A DNA stretch of 64,000 bases from Beijerinckiaceae bacterium (lineage in GTDB: Bacteria > Pseudomonadota > Alphaproteobacteria > Rhizobiales > Beijerinckiaceae). Every line of letters begins with the position of its first letter. Within the stretch, counting starts at the first letter, position 1. Location of the stretch: positions 62,001 through 126,000 of the forward strand of contig JAPZTO010000008.1 of the NCBI GenBank assembly GCA_027532775.1, read 5' to 3'. Positions 54,885 to 63,256 of the stretch are shown one piece after another. A program made the translations under genes and the position numbers. The notes under the pieces are model-generated. The model saw only the letters and a program-made list of their open reading frames with translations, searched no databases and had not been told where the DNA came from.

Positions 54885-55937
54885 ATGAGGGCAGGGCATT
54901 CCGGCATTCCGGCGCCGATCCATGCACGGGCCTTGCCCCGGTTCTGGCTGGTTCTTCTACCGCTTCTGTTCCTTTCTGCCTGCATGGGCGATGTGAAGCT
55001 GATGCGCGAGGGTGCCGGCACGACTTTGGCCTGGGAAGGCCAGTCCGATGCCTTGGCGGCGCAGGACCAGTATCTTGGCCAACTCTGCGTCCAGGCCGGG
55101 TTTCCCGGCCCGGCCGAGACCTGCCGGCCGACGCGCCCCTCTGACTGGAAGCTGATCGTCCAGGCCGGCCTCAATGACATCGATGCGCGCTGCGATGCCT
55201 ATCTCGCCTGGCTCGACGACAAGCGGCGCTCGGCCCGGCCCATCCAGCAGCAGCTGGCCGATGCCCGGACGGCCACGACCGCCATTCTGGCTGCGACCGG
55301 GGTCGGTGTCGATCCGATCGCCATTGTCAGCGCGGCTTTCGGTTTTGCGACCAGCAGCTTCACGAATTTCCAGTCCCGCCTTGTGCTGGAGGTCAACCAT
55401 TCCACCGTCCAGTCCATCGTGCTGGGCGCGCAAAGGCGGCTTCGCGAGGAGATCCGGCCGCTCCTCATCACGAACCGGCCCGATGCGGTGCATGCGATGC
55501 GGCAATATCTCCGCCTGTGCATGCCTTTCACCATCGAGACCGAGATCAACACCACGCTCACGACGCTCGAGCGGAGCGGCATGGTCCGCTCGCCGCTGAT
55601 CGATGGCTCGACCATCGAGGCGACCATTATCGGCTCGGCGGGGGACCCTGTCGGCCCGTTCCAACGTCCTAAACCGCCGCCGCTCAAGGGCGAGCCGCTG
55701 GGGGCCTACGAGACCGGCCTCCGCGACCCGCTGATCCGGCAATTCGAGACGATCGCCTGCCTGAAACCTTCCGGGGTGCTGACAAAGGCGGTGCGCGAAG
55801 GCCTGCTCGCCTTCCTCAACGGGAACAACTCGAAGGGAGAGGTCTTCAAGGATCCGAGCGAGAAGGACCGGCTGACGCCGCTCGATGGCGCCATGTTCCG
55901 GCAGATGAAGAGCGACGGCATCACCTGCAAGCGCTGA
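54885..55937 (+). CDS. Lipoprotein of unknown function
   Basis: ATG 54885 (GGGGGGAGC upstream) gives 350 aa with a type II signal peptide: FWLVLLPLLFLSACMGD, lipobox LSAC, Cys33. The mature part is helical with QQLADARTATTAILAATGVGVDPIAIVSAAFGFATSSFTNFQSRLVLEV and several Cys. No family is recognised. A 110-bp gap with a weak hairpin (GTGGG-AATC-CCCAC) separates it from the MBL gene, so it may start a second transcript. The next gene, a cell-wall hydrolase, follows after 10 bp. Confidence 0.78.
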   Translation: MRAGHSGIPAPIHARALPRFWLVLLPLLFLSACMGDVKLMREGAGTTLAWEGQSDALAAQDQYLGQLCVQAGFPGPAETCRPTRPSDWKLIVQAGLNDIDARCDAYLAWLDDKRRSARPIQQQLADARTATTAILAATGVGVDPIAIVSAAFGFATSSFTNFQSRLVLEVNHSTVQSIVLGAQRRLREEIRPLLITNRPDAVHAMRQYLRLCMPFTIETEINTTLTTLERSGMVRSPLIDGSTIEATIIGSAGDPVGPFQRPKPPPLKGEPLGAYETGLRDPLIRQFETIACLKPSGVLTKAVREGLLAFLNGNNSKGEVFKDPSEKDRLTPLDGAMFRQMKSDGITCKR

Positions 55938-55947
55938 GGAGGCATCC

Positions 55948-57663
55948 ATGGCCATCAACCGCGAAGACTTTGCCCAGCAATGCGTCGAGAGCGGGGTGTG
56001 GGTGGGTGTCCAGCCCCATTTCCTGATGGCGCTCGCCCAGCTCCGCAGCGGCATCGTCAACACGACGACCGGCGAGGCGATCGGCCCCTACCGCGTGACC
56101 GAGGCCGAATGGAATGCCGATGGATCGCATCAGGAGTTGCAGATCCATCTCGGTGCCGACCGGCGGAGGTTCCCCTTCGTTCAGGTGCTGCATGCCGCGA
56201 TCCGGACCTTGCGGGTCAGCCAGGCCTTCTCGCTCGAACAGGGCCGGCACCCGACGAGTGTCGAACTCTACAAGGCGGGATGGCCGGATGATCCGGATAT
56301 CGCCGTCGCGGGGTTCGAATCCCGCCTGCAGGCCGCGCTCGACGCCACACGGGCGGAGATCGTCGATGCGTTTGCCGTGCTCTACCCTGCCACGATTTCC
56401 GACGATGCGGCGCTTGGCGGTGCGGATCCGAATATCCCGCCCCGGACCGGCGATGGCGCCGGCCCCGGCATCCAGCCATCGGAGAAACTGTTCGCCGAGA
56501 AGTGCCTCTGGATCATGGTCCGGCTGGTCGATGCCTTCGACCTGACCGGTTTCCAGGTAGCAGGGATCCTCGGCAATCTCGGGCATGAATGCGCCGGCTT
56601 CCGCGACATGCACCAGAAGGGCGTGAGCATAGCCACGGGCGGGCTCGGCTGGGCGCAATGGTCCGGCTCGCGGCGGAATACCTTCGAGGCTTTCGCCGCG
56701 GAAAAGGGCCTGACGGTCTATTCGGACGAGGCCAATTTCGGCTTCCTGATGCATGAGTTGCGGACGACGCATGCCGTCGCGATCACCGAATTGCGCAAGA
56801 CCACCACCCTGTCCGAGGCGGTGAAGAGTTTCGAAGCCACCTACGAGAAGGCCGGGGTGAAGAACTTCCCCAGCCGGGAACGATGGGCGACCCTCGCGCT
56901 CGATCTCTACCGGGCCGGCGGCCAGCCCGGCGCCGCCATCAGCCCGTTGCCGGCACGGGCGACCGACCTGTTGCAGGCCGCCGTGCCTTTCCGTGTGCTT
57001 GCCAGCGCCAAAGCCGGAAAGCGGCAGTTCTGGCTCGTGGGCGAGGGCGGCGAGGTGCCCGGGCAGGTCCTGATCGAGCAGCGCTCGGACGGGGAAGTGC
57101 GGGTCCTCAAACGCGATACGCTCGTCGTGCCGCTGAAAGGACTGGGCCTGCCCTCCGAGGTCGTGGCGGATCTCGAAAGCGATATCGAGAGCCCCGATCC
57201 TGTCGGGAAAACACCCGGCATCACAGTTCCCGCCAGCGATCGCGCCGGCCGGCTTTTTGCCGCCGCCGTCGCTGCAGTGAACACGCTGGTCTCCCGCCAT
57301 GTCAAAGGCACCAGCAACGGCCAGCTGGCCTGTGCCTGGGCGGTCAACACGCTGGCCAGCCAGGCGCTGGGCAAGCCGATCGGCGGCAATCTCGCGACGG
57401 CTGCCATGGCCAAGGTGCTGGTGGCGAACCATCAGGAACTGGCGGAAAACGCGCTGGTTGCCGGGGCGATTGTCATTTCTCCCACAGCCGGGGGTGTGAC
57501 GGGCCATGTCGGCATTGCCGGGGAGCCGGCAGTGCCGGTCGGCAAGACGAAGATCTATTCGAACAGTTCCTCGCGCGGAGTGTTCCTGCAGAACTACACG
57601 GTGGAGAGCTGGCATGCGCGGTTCGACAAGCGCGGCCTCGATATCCGCTATTTCCTGCCCTGA
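55948..57663 (+). CDS. Phage-tail-lysozyme domain plus papain-like C-terminal domain protein
   Basis: This is 571 aa with no signal peptide. Residues about 185-330 match the phage tail lysozyme fold: DLTGFQVAGILGNLGHECAGFRDMHQ (candidate Glu214) and GLGWAQWSGSRRNTFEAFAAEKG. Residues about 440-571 look like a papain/CHAP-type peptidase: GQLACAWAVNTLASQALGKPIGGN (Cys462) and GVTGHVGIAGEPAVPVG (His520). The N-terminal 150 residues are not recognised. The protein should cut peptidoglycan glycan and peptide bonds. Lack of its own export signal means delivery by another route or release on lysis. It is last in the island. Confidence 0.85.
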   Translation: MAINREDFAQQCVESGVWVGVQPHFLMALAQLRSGIVNTTTGEAIGPYRVTEAEWNADGSHQELQIHLGADRRRFPFVQVLHAAIRTLRVSQAFSLEQGRHPTSVELYKAGWPDDPDIAVAGFESRLQAALDATRAEIVDAFAVLYPATISDDAALGGADPNIPPRTGDGAGPGIQPSEKLFAEKCLWIMVRLVDAFDLTGFQVAGILGNLGHECAGFRDMHQKGVSIATGGLGWAQWSGSRRNTFEAFAAEKGLTVYSDEANFGFLMHELRTTHAVAITELRKTTTLSEAVKSFEATYEKAGVKNFPSRERWATLALDLYRAGGQPGAAISPLPARATDLLQAAVPFRVLASAKAGKRQFWLVGEGGEVPGQVLIEQRSDGEVRVLKRDTLVVPLKGLGLPSEVVADLESDIESPDPVGKTPGITVPASDRAGRLFAAAVAAVNTLVSRHVKGTSNGQLACAWAVNTLASQALGKPIGGNLATAAMAKVLVANHQELAENALVAGAIVISPTAGGVTGHVGIAGEPAVPVGKTKIYSNSSSRGVFLQNYTVESWHARFDKRGLDIRYFLP

Positions 57664-57690
57664 CATCGCGGCCCTGGATCTGCCGGAGCG

Positions 57691-58581
57691 TTATCGTGCC
57701 GTCTCGCCGGCCAGCTTGAGGAACCAGTCCCGCACGCGCTTGGCGCCGGGGGGCAGGGGCGCGCCTTTCGGCGTCACGAGGTGGTAGCTGAAGCTGGTCG
57801 GCCAGGATTGGCCGAACGGGTTGACCAGCGCCCCGGAGGCAAGCTCTCCCCGGACCAGCCATTCCGCGAACAGGGAAATCCCGAGGCCGTTGATCGTCGA
57901 GCTGAGCTGGAAATGCCGGTCCTCCAGCATCATGCTGGATTGTTCGGCCCGCAGGGTCGTGCCGCAGCGCTCCATCCATTCCGCCCACATCCGCTTGTCA
58001 TCGACATGCAAGAGGGTGCAGCGCTGGACATCCGCCGGCTGCTCGATGGCGAGCCGCGCCCGGTAATCCGGGCTGCAAACGGCCACGAGCCGCTCGTCCC
58101 ACAGCCGGACCGCGTGGAATTTCGGCCAGTTGCCGCGGCCCCACTGGATGCCGAAATCGGCGAAGCTGCGCGGGTCCGGAAAATCGACGAATGTGTTGTT
58201 GTGGTTGAGCAGCACCACCTCGACATCCGGGCAGGATTGCTGCAGCCGGCTGATGCGCGAGGAGACGAAGCGGCTCGCGAACATCGGCACCAGCGCCACC
58301 CGGACGGTGGCATGGCGTCGGGCAACCTCTTCGATCCCCTTGCCGATCTGCCGGAGGCCGGCATCGACATGGCTGGCCAGCCTTGCCCCGTCTTCGGTCA
58401 GCTCAAGCCCGTGGGCCGTTCGCCGGAACAGCACCACGCCGAGATCGGCTTCGAGTTTCTTGATATGGTAGCTGACCGAGCTCTGCGTGCTGCCCGAGTG
58501 ATGCGCCGCCTTCGTCACGCTGCCAAATCGCGCAACGCTGTCAAAGACATGGATGGAATTGATATTCCGGATGCGGACCAT
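57691..58581 (-). CDS. LysR-family transcriptional regulator, GcvA-like
   Basis: This 296-aa protein has the LysR helix-turn-helix INSIHVFDSVARFGSVTKAAHHSGSTQSSVSYHIKKLEADLGVVLFRRT and a C-terminal effector domain (VRVALVPMFASRFVSSRISRLQQSCPDVEVVLLNHNN). The N-terminal pattern (AAHHSGSTQSSVSYHIKKLE) resembles the GcvA branch. It is divergent from the second ABC transporter operon with a perfect short dyad between them, so it probably controls that operon. Confidence 0.9.
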   Translation of the reverse strand: MVRIRNINSIHVFDSVARFGSVTKAAHHSGSTQSSVSYHIKKLEADLGVVLFRRTAHGLELTEDGARLASHVDAGLRQIGKGIEEVARRHATVRVALVPMFASRFVSSRISRLQQSCPDVEVVLLNHNNTFVDFPDPRSFADFGIQWGRGNWPKFHAVRLWDERLVAVCSPDYRARLAIEQPADVQRCTLLHVDDKRMWAEWMERCGTTLRAEQSSMMLEDRHFQLSSTINGLGISLFAEWLVRGELASGALVNPFGQSWPTSFSYHLVTPKGAPLPPGAKRVRDWFLKLAGETAR

Positions 58582-58641
58582 GGGCGGCCTTGAAGGCTTC
58601 TGTTCTCCCCTGAGCCTATCATCGAAAAATTGAATATCTAG

Positions 58642-58655
58642 CGCAAATCTTTGCG
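58642..58655. promoter_or_regulatory. Perfect dyad CGCAAA-TC-TTTGCG, likely LysR site
   Basis: Arms of 6 bp with a 2-bp spacer lie about midway in the 137-bp gap between lysR and the livG-type gene, beside AT-rich promoter-like sequence (ATTGAATATCTA). This is the expected position for a LysR-type recognition site. Confidence 0.5.
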
Positions 58656-58718
58656 ATACCCCGCCGGCACCGGACCTGCCTACACTCCTGCGGGTAGTGT
58701 CGCTGGTGGAACCGCATC

Positions 58719-59486
58719 ATGACCGAACCGATCCTTCGCGTGGACAACCTTGCCAAGAGTTTCGGCGGCGTCAGGGCCGTGCGGGACCTGTCCTTCACGG
58801 TTTCGGCGGGGGAGATCCTCGGCCTGATCGGCCCGAACGGTTCCGGAAAATCAACCACGGTCAATGTCCTGTCGGGCGTATTTCCCCCGACCTCCGGTTC
58901 CATCCTGCTGGGCGGCGAGGCCATCGAGGGTCTGCCGGAGGCGCAGCGTGTCGGCCGGGGCCTGAGCCGCACCTTCCAGACGGCCCGGGTTCTTCCCGAA
59001 TTCACGGTGCGGCAGCATGTGGCGATGGGCTGCCATGCGATCCGGCAGGTCAACCCGTTTGCCTCGATTCTGCCCTTCGGCGCCTGGCGCAGCGAACAGG
59101 CCGATATCGATGGCCAGGTCGACGGAATTCTCCGGCTCTGCGCGCTGCATGCGGTTGCGGACCGGCCGGTCGCCAGCCTGTCCTCAGGCCAGCAGCGCTT
59201 CCTGATGATCGCGACGGCGCTGGCCGCGCGGCCGCGCATCCTGCTGGTCGACGAGCCGGCTGCGGGGCTGGTCGAGCACGAGCGGCAGGACCTCGCGGAG
59301 TTGATCCGCGGTATCCGCCAGCAGGGCATCGCGGTGGTGATCATCGAGCACCATATGGCGCTGATCATGGCCCTGTGCGACCGGATCGTCGTGCTCAATT
59401 TCGGCGCCAAGATCGCCGAGGGCAGCCCGGCCGAGATCCGCGCCAACCCTGCTGTCATCGATGCCTATCTCGGCGAGGCAGCCTGA
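58719..59486 (+). CDS. ABC transporter ATP-binding protein LivG type (second system)
   Basis: This 255-aa ATPase has Walker A IGPNGSGKSTTVNVLSG, VGRGLSRTFQTARVLPEFTV, signature LSSGQQRFLMIATAL and Walker B ILLVDEPAAGLVEHE. It begins an operon livG-livF-livK-livH-livM-acyl-CoA dehydrogenase. It is a different lineage from the first LivG in this window (signature and spacer residues differ), so it is a separate importer rather than a recent duplication. Confidence 0.94.
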   Translation: MTEPILRVDNLAKSFGGVRAVRDLSFTVSAGEILGLIGPNGSGKSTTVNVLSGVFPPTSGSILLGGEAIEGLPEAQRVGRGLSRTFQTARVLPEFTVRQHVAMGCHAIRQVNPFASILPFGAWRSEQADIDGQVDGILRLCALHAVADRPVASLSSGQQRFLMIATALAARPRILLVDEPAAGLVEHERQDLAELIRGIRQQGIAVVIIEHHMALIMALCDRIVVLNFGAKIAEGSPAEIRANPAVIDAYLGEAA

Positions 59487-59487
59487 C

Positions 59488-60189
59488 ATGCTGAGCGTCC
59501 GCGATCTCAAGGTCAGCTATGGCGGCATCGAGGTGGTCCACGGGGTCAGCCTCGATGTGGCCGCAGGCGAATGTGTGGCGCTGATCGGCGCGAATGGCGC
59601 CGGAAAATCCTCGACGCTCAAGGCGATCTGCGGGCTGGTCCCGGCCGCGGGCGGATCGATTGCGTTCGAGGGGAACGATATCACCCGGGCGAGCGGCCAT
59701 GCGATTGTCCGCGCCGGCATCACCATGTGCCCCGAGGGGCGGCAGGTCTTTCCGCAGATGAGCGTGATCCAGAACCTCAGGATGGGGGCCTATACCCGCA
59801 ATGATTCCGAGCAGGAGGCCGATCTCTCGCGGATGATGGACATGTTCCCGATCCTGCGGGAGCGGCAATCCCAGGCGGCGGGGAAGCTCTCCGGCGGCGA
59901 GCAGGAAATGCTGGCCATCGCGCGGGCACTGATGGCGCGGCCGCGGATCTGCCTGTTCGACGAGCCCTCGCTGGGCCTCGCGCCGAAAATTGTCGCCAGC
60001 GTGTTCGAGACCCTCGCCCGGATCAAGGCCATGGGCGTGACCATCCTGCTGGTGGAGCAGAATTCGATGATGGCGCTCAACCTCGCGGACCGCGCCTACC
60101 TGTTCGAAGCCGGGCGGATCGTCATGGAGGGTGCCGCCGGCGCCCTCAAGAACCACCCGGATGTGATGCGTGCCTATCTCGGTCACTGA
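59488..60189 (+). CDS. ABC transporter ATP-binding protein LivF type (second system)
   Basis: The ATG at 59488, one base after the LivG-type stop, gives 233 aa: MLSVRDLKVSYGGIEVVHGVSLDVAAGECVALIGANGAGKSSTLKAI, ITMCPEGRQVFPQM, signature LSGGEQEMLAIARAL, Walker B ICLFDEPSLGLAP. The 59461 track start is inside the upstream gene. It partners the LivG-type ATPase. Confidence 0.94.
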   Translation: MLSVRDLKVSYGGIEVVHGVSLDVAAGECVALIGANGAGKSSTLKAICGLVPAAGGSIAFEGNDITRASGHAIVRAGITMCPEGRQVFPQMSVIQNLRMGAYTRNDSEQEADLSRMMDMFPILRERQSQAAGKLSGGEQEMLAIARALMARPRICLFDEPSLGLAPKIVASVFETLARIKAMGVTILLVEQNSMMALNLADRAYLFEAGRIVMEGAAGALKNHPDVMRAYLGH

Positions 60190-60217
60190 CCGACAAGAAA
60201 CGACAACGGAGGAAACC

Positions 60218-61432
60218 ATGTCCAATCACACGTTCACGCGTGCCTGCGCCGCTCTGGCGATAACCCTTGTCGCCGGCTCGTCGCTGGCGGCGGAAAAGAA
60301 GCTCAGCGTCGGCGTTGCCGATGCCCTGACCGGCGGCGGGGCCGTCTATGGCCTGCCGCAGGCCAATGCGGTGAAGATGGCGGCGGAGGAAATCAACGCG
60401 GCCGGCGGCATCAAGGTCGGCCCGGATGTCTACAAGATCGATGTCATCGCCTATGACGACAAGGCCAACCCGACCGAAGCCACGAATGCCGTGCGCAAGC
60501 TGATTGACCGGGACGGCGTGAAATACATCCTCGGCTTCTGCTGCTCGGGCTCGACCAGCGCTGTGGCCTCCTTCATCGGCAACGAGAAGGCGGTGATGCT
60601 GGTCGGCAATGCCGCCGAGCGCTCGATCACCACCAAGAAGATCCCCAATCTCGTCCGCACGCGCCCGCCGGCGGATTATACCGGCCAGGCGGCCGGCACT
60701 TTCATCGCGCGGAAGGGACAGAAGCGGATTGCGGTGCTGGGGGCGCTCGATGTCGGCTTCTACGCGCAGTATGTCGATTCGGTCGAACGCGAGATCAAGA
60801 AGGCCGGCGGCGAGATCATCGCCCGCGAGGTCTTCTCGCTGAAGGATCGGGACATGACCCCGCAGCTGACCAAGATCCGCGGGCTCAATCCCGATGCCAT
60901 CCTCGTCGTTGGCTATGTCGAGCCGGCCGCCTTCGTCTACCGGCAGGCGGTCGAGCTGGGCATGAACATCCCCCGCTATGGCTTCACCAGCGGCAGCGAG
61001 GAGCAGTTCCTGCGCGTCACGACCTCGGAACAGATGGAAGGCGTCTGGGATCTCCGCCCCACCGAGCTGACGCTGCTCTCCGCCAGCAAGAACGGCGTCG
61101 CCTACCATGCGAACTACACCAAGAAGTACAATGCCTCGCCGTCTCCCAGCTCGCCTTACGCCTATGACCAGCTCTACGCGCTGAAGGCGGCGATCGAGGC
61201 GGCCGGCACGGTGGATAACACGGAAGCTGTCGCCAAGGCCCTGCGCAACCTCGCCGTGCCGCCGCAGGTGGTCATGCAGTACCAGCCGGTTGACGGGAAG
61301 ATGTTCGACGTCAACGGGCAGGCCTACACGTCCAACGGGGCCTTCCAGTGGCAGAAGGGCAAATGGGTGTTCGTCGAGGATCTGCCCTCGGATTCGAAGG
61401 CCTATTCGCAGTTCCTCAGCACGTTGAACTGA
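60218..61432 (+). CDS. ABC transporter substrate-binding protein (second system)
   Basis: ATG 60218 (ACGGAGGA upstream) gives 404 aa. The signal peptide is SNHTFTRACAALAITLVAGSSLAA. The mature type I binding fold has LSVGVADALTGGGAVYGLPQANAVKMAAEEINAAGG, YILGFCCSGSTSAVASFIGNEKAVMLVGNAAER and DRDMTPQLTKIRGLNPDAILVVGYVEPAAFVYRQAVELGM. The ligand is unknown; the acyl-CoA dehydrogenase at the operon end points to a carboxylic acid that is later CoA-activated. Confidence 0.93.
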   Translation: MSNHTFTRACAALAITLVAGSSLAAEKKLSVGVADALTGGGAVYGLPQANAVKMAAEEINAAGGIKVGPDVYKIDVIAYDDKANPTEATNAVRKLIDRDGVKYILGFCCSGSTSAVASFIGNEKAVMLVGNAAERSITTKKIPNLVRTRPPADYTGQAAGTFIARKGQKRIAVLGALDVGFYAQYVDSVEREIKKAGGEIIAREVFSLKDRDMTPQLTKIRGLNPDAILVVGYVEPAAFVYRQAVELGMNIPRYGFTSGSEEQFLRVTTSEQMEGVWDLRPTELTLLSASKNGVAYHANYTKKYNASPSPSSPYAYDQLYALKAAIEAAGTVDNTEAVAKALRNLAVPPQVVMQYQPVDGKMFDVNGQAYTSNGAFQWQKGKWVFVEDLPSDSKAYSQFLSTLN

Positions 61433-61448
61433 CGGATCGGGCAGGCCG

Positions 61449-62312
61449 ATGCTGATCGAAATCCTCCAGCAGACGATCAACGGTCTGGCGATCGGCGGCG
61501 TCTATGTGCTGATCGCCCTCGGCCTGACCACCGTCTTCGGCATCCTCGGGATCGCCCATTTCGCCCATGGCTCGATCTCGATGTTCGGCGGGTATCTCAC
61601 CTATTTCCTTGCGACCTCGCAGGGTCTGCCGGTGCTGGCGGCCATCCCGGTTGCGCTGCTTGCCGGCTTCCTCCTCGGGGTGCTGGTCGAGATCCTCGCC
61701 TATCGCCCCGTGCGGAATGCCAACCACATCAACGCCTTCATCGTTGCCCTCGGCCTGACCATGATGGTCGAGGGCATCAATCTCCAGCTGTTCGGCCATG
61801 AGCAGGTCGTCATCCCCACCGGGCTCACCCGGGTGTTCCGGCTGGGCGGGATCACCGTTCCGGAACTGCGCCTCTACGTGATCGTCGCCGCCATCGTTCT
61901 GGTCGTGGCGATGATGATCTTCGTCGAGCGGACCAAAACCGGGCAGGCGATCCGCGCCGTAGCCGAGAACCGTGACGCGGCGATCCTGATGGGCGTCAAT
62001 GTCCGCACCATCCCGCTCATCGTGTTCGGCATGTCGACGGCGTTGGGCGTCGCGGCCGGCATCATGGTCGGGGCGCTCTTCGCCATCGCTCCGGGTATCG
62101 GCGAGGGGCTGGTGGTCAAGGGGTTCGCCGTGCTGATTCTCGGCGGGCTCGGGTCCTTCCCCGGCGCGATCCTCGGCGGGACCGTGCTCGGGATCACCGA
62201 ATCCATCGCCGCCGGCTTCATTTCCTCCGCCTACAAGGATGTCATTGCCTTTGTCGTGATGATCCTTGTGCTGCTGATCCGCCCGCAGGGCCTGCTGGGG
62301 CGCGCGCCATGA
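61449..62312 (+). CDS. ABC transporter permease LivH type (second system)
   Basis: This 287-aa permease starts MLIEILQQTINGLAIGGVYVLIALGLTTVFGILGIAHFAHGSISMFGGYLTY and has the coupling loop FVERTKTGQAIRAVAENRDAAILMGVNVRTIPLIVFGMSTALGVAAG. It ends RPQGLLGRAP. The last 4 bp overlap the LivM-type start (ATGA). It forms the inner-membrane channel with the next gene. Confidence 0.94.
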   Translation: MLIEILQQTINGLAIGGVYVLIALGLTTVFGILGIAHFAHGSISMFGGYLTYFLATSQGLPVLAAIPVALLAGFLLGVLVEILAYRPVRNANHINAFIVALGLTMMVEGINLQLFGHEQVVIPTGLTRVFRLGGITVPELRLYVIVAAIVLVVAMMIFVERTKTGQAIRAVAENRDAAILMGVNVRTIPLIVFGMSTALGVAAGIMVGALFAIAPGIGEGLVVKGFAVLILGGLGSFPGAILGGTVLGITESIAAGFISSAYKDVIAFVVMILVLLIRPQGLLGRAP

Positions 62313-63256
62313 ACCGGATCCTCGCCCTCCTTCCCTGGCTTCTGGCCTTGGCCCTGCTTGCGGCCCTGCCGCAGGTGCTGACGGTGAAATACTATCTCCA
62401 TCTCAGCATTCTCGCGCTGATCTGGGTGATCGTCGCGCAGGGGCAGAACCTCATCCAGGGCTTTACCGGCTATGTCTCCATCGTACAGGCCGGCTTCATG
62501 GGCATCGGTGCCTATGGCTCGACGCTGATGGGGCTCAACTTCCAGTGGCCGCTCTGGGCCACCATGCTCGTGGCGCCGCTGATCACCGCCCTGTTCGCCC
62601 TTGCCACCGGCTATCCGAGCCTGCGGGTCAAGGGGCATTACTTCGCCATTGTCACGCTGGCCTTCAACCTGATCATTGTGATCGTGCTGGTGAACTATTC
62701 CGAGCTGACCAAGGGCGAAGCCGGGATTTCCAACATCCCGAAACCCTGGGGTGGCAATCGCGAGGCCTTCTATTATCTCGCGCTCGTGCTGGCCGCATCG
62801 CTGACGCTGCTGGCGGCGCTGATCGCGCGCTCCCGCGTGGGCGAGATCCTGCTCGCGATCCGCCAGAACGAGGATCTCGTGGCCGCGCTCGGGATCGCCG
62901 CGTGGAAATACAAGCTCTTCGCCTTCGTCATCTCGGCCATGTATGCCGGGCTGGGCGGCGCGCTCTACGCCCATTTCCAGGGCTTCATCAACCCCGAGAT
63001 CTTCGGCGTGGCGCAATCGCTTGATGCGATCCTCGCGGTCATTCTCGGCGGCTCGGGCACGATTGCCGGGCCGGCCATCGGCGCCTTCCTCGTGGTCTTC
63101 CTGCCGGAAATCCTGCGCTTCGCCGACAGTTTCCGGCTGATCCTCTACGGACTGATCCTCGTTCTCGCGACGATCTTCATGCCGATCGGCATTGTCGGGA
63201 TCGTCAAGGCCGCTTTCGCCCGGATCACGCGCCGGGAGGCCCGCCATGGCGGATGA
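62309..63256 (+). CDS. ABC transporter permease LivM type (second system)
   Basis: This 315-aa permease has LIQGFTGYVSIVQAGFMGIGAYGSTLMGLNF, LRVKGHYFAIVTLAFNLIIVIVLVNYSELTKGEAGISNIPKPWG and the coupling loop RVGEILLAIRQNEDLVAALGIAAWKYKLFAFVISAMYAGLGGALYAHFQGFINPEIFG. LGGSGTIAGPAIGAFLVV follows. It overlaps the acyl-CoA dehydrogenase start by 11 bp, so they are co-translated. Confidence 0.94.
   Translation: MNRILALLPWLLALALLAALPQVLTVKYYLHLSILALIWVIVAQGQNLIQGFTGYVSIVQAGFMGIGAYGSTLMGLNFQWPLWATMLVAPLITALFALATGYPSLRVKGHYFAIVTLAFNLIIVIVLVNYSELTKGEAGISNIPKPWGGNREAFYYLALVLAASLTLLAALIARSRVGEILLAIRQNEDLVAALGIAAWKYKLFAFVISAMYAGLGGALYAHFQGFINPEIFGVAQSLDAILAVILGGSGTIAGPAIGAFLVVFLPEILRFADSFRLILYGLILVLATIFMPIGIVGIVKAAFARITRREARHGG

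Noticed and set aside
48741-57663. Complete AVAST type 1 or another known NTPase-based defence system
   Set aside because: MBL and protease are present, but no STAND/AAA NTPase, reverse transcriptase, nuclease pair or other hallmark sensor gene is in the island.
55948-57663. Prophage or tail-module remnant
   Set aside because: Only a lysozyme-like domain resembles phage. No capsid, tail, integrase or att repeat is seen, and flanking genes are not phage-like.
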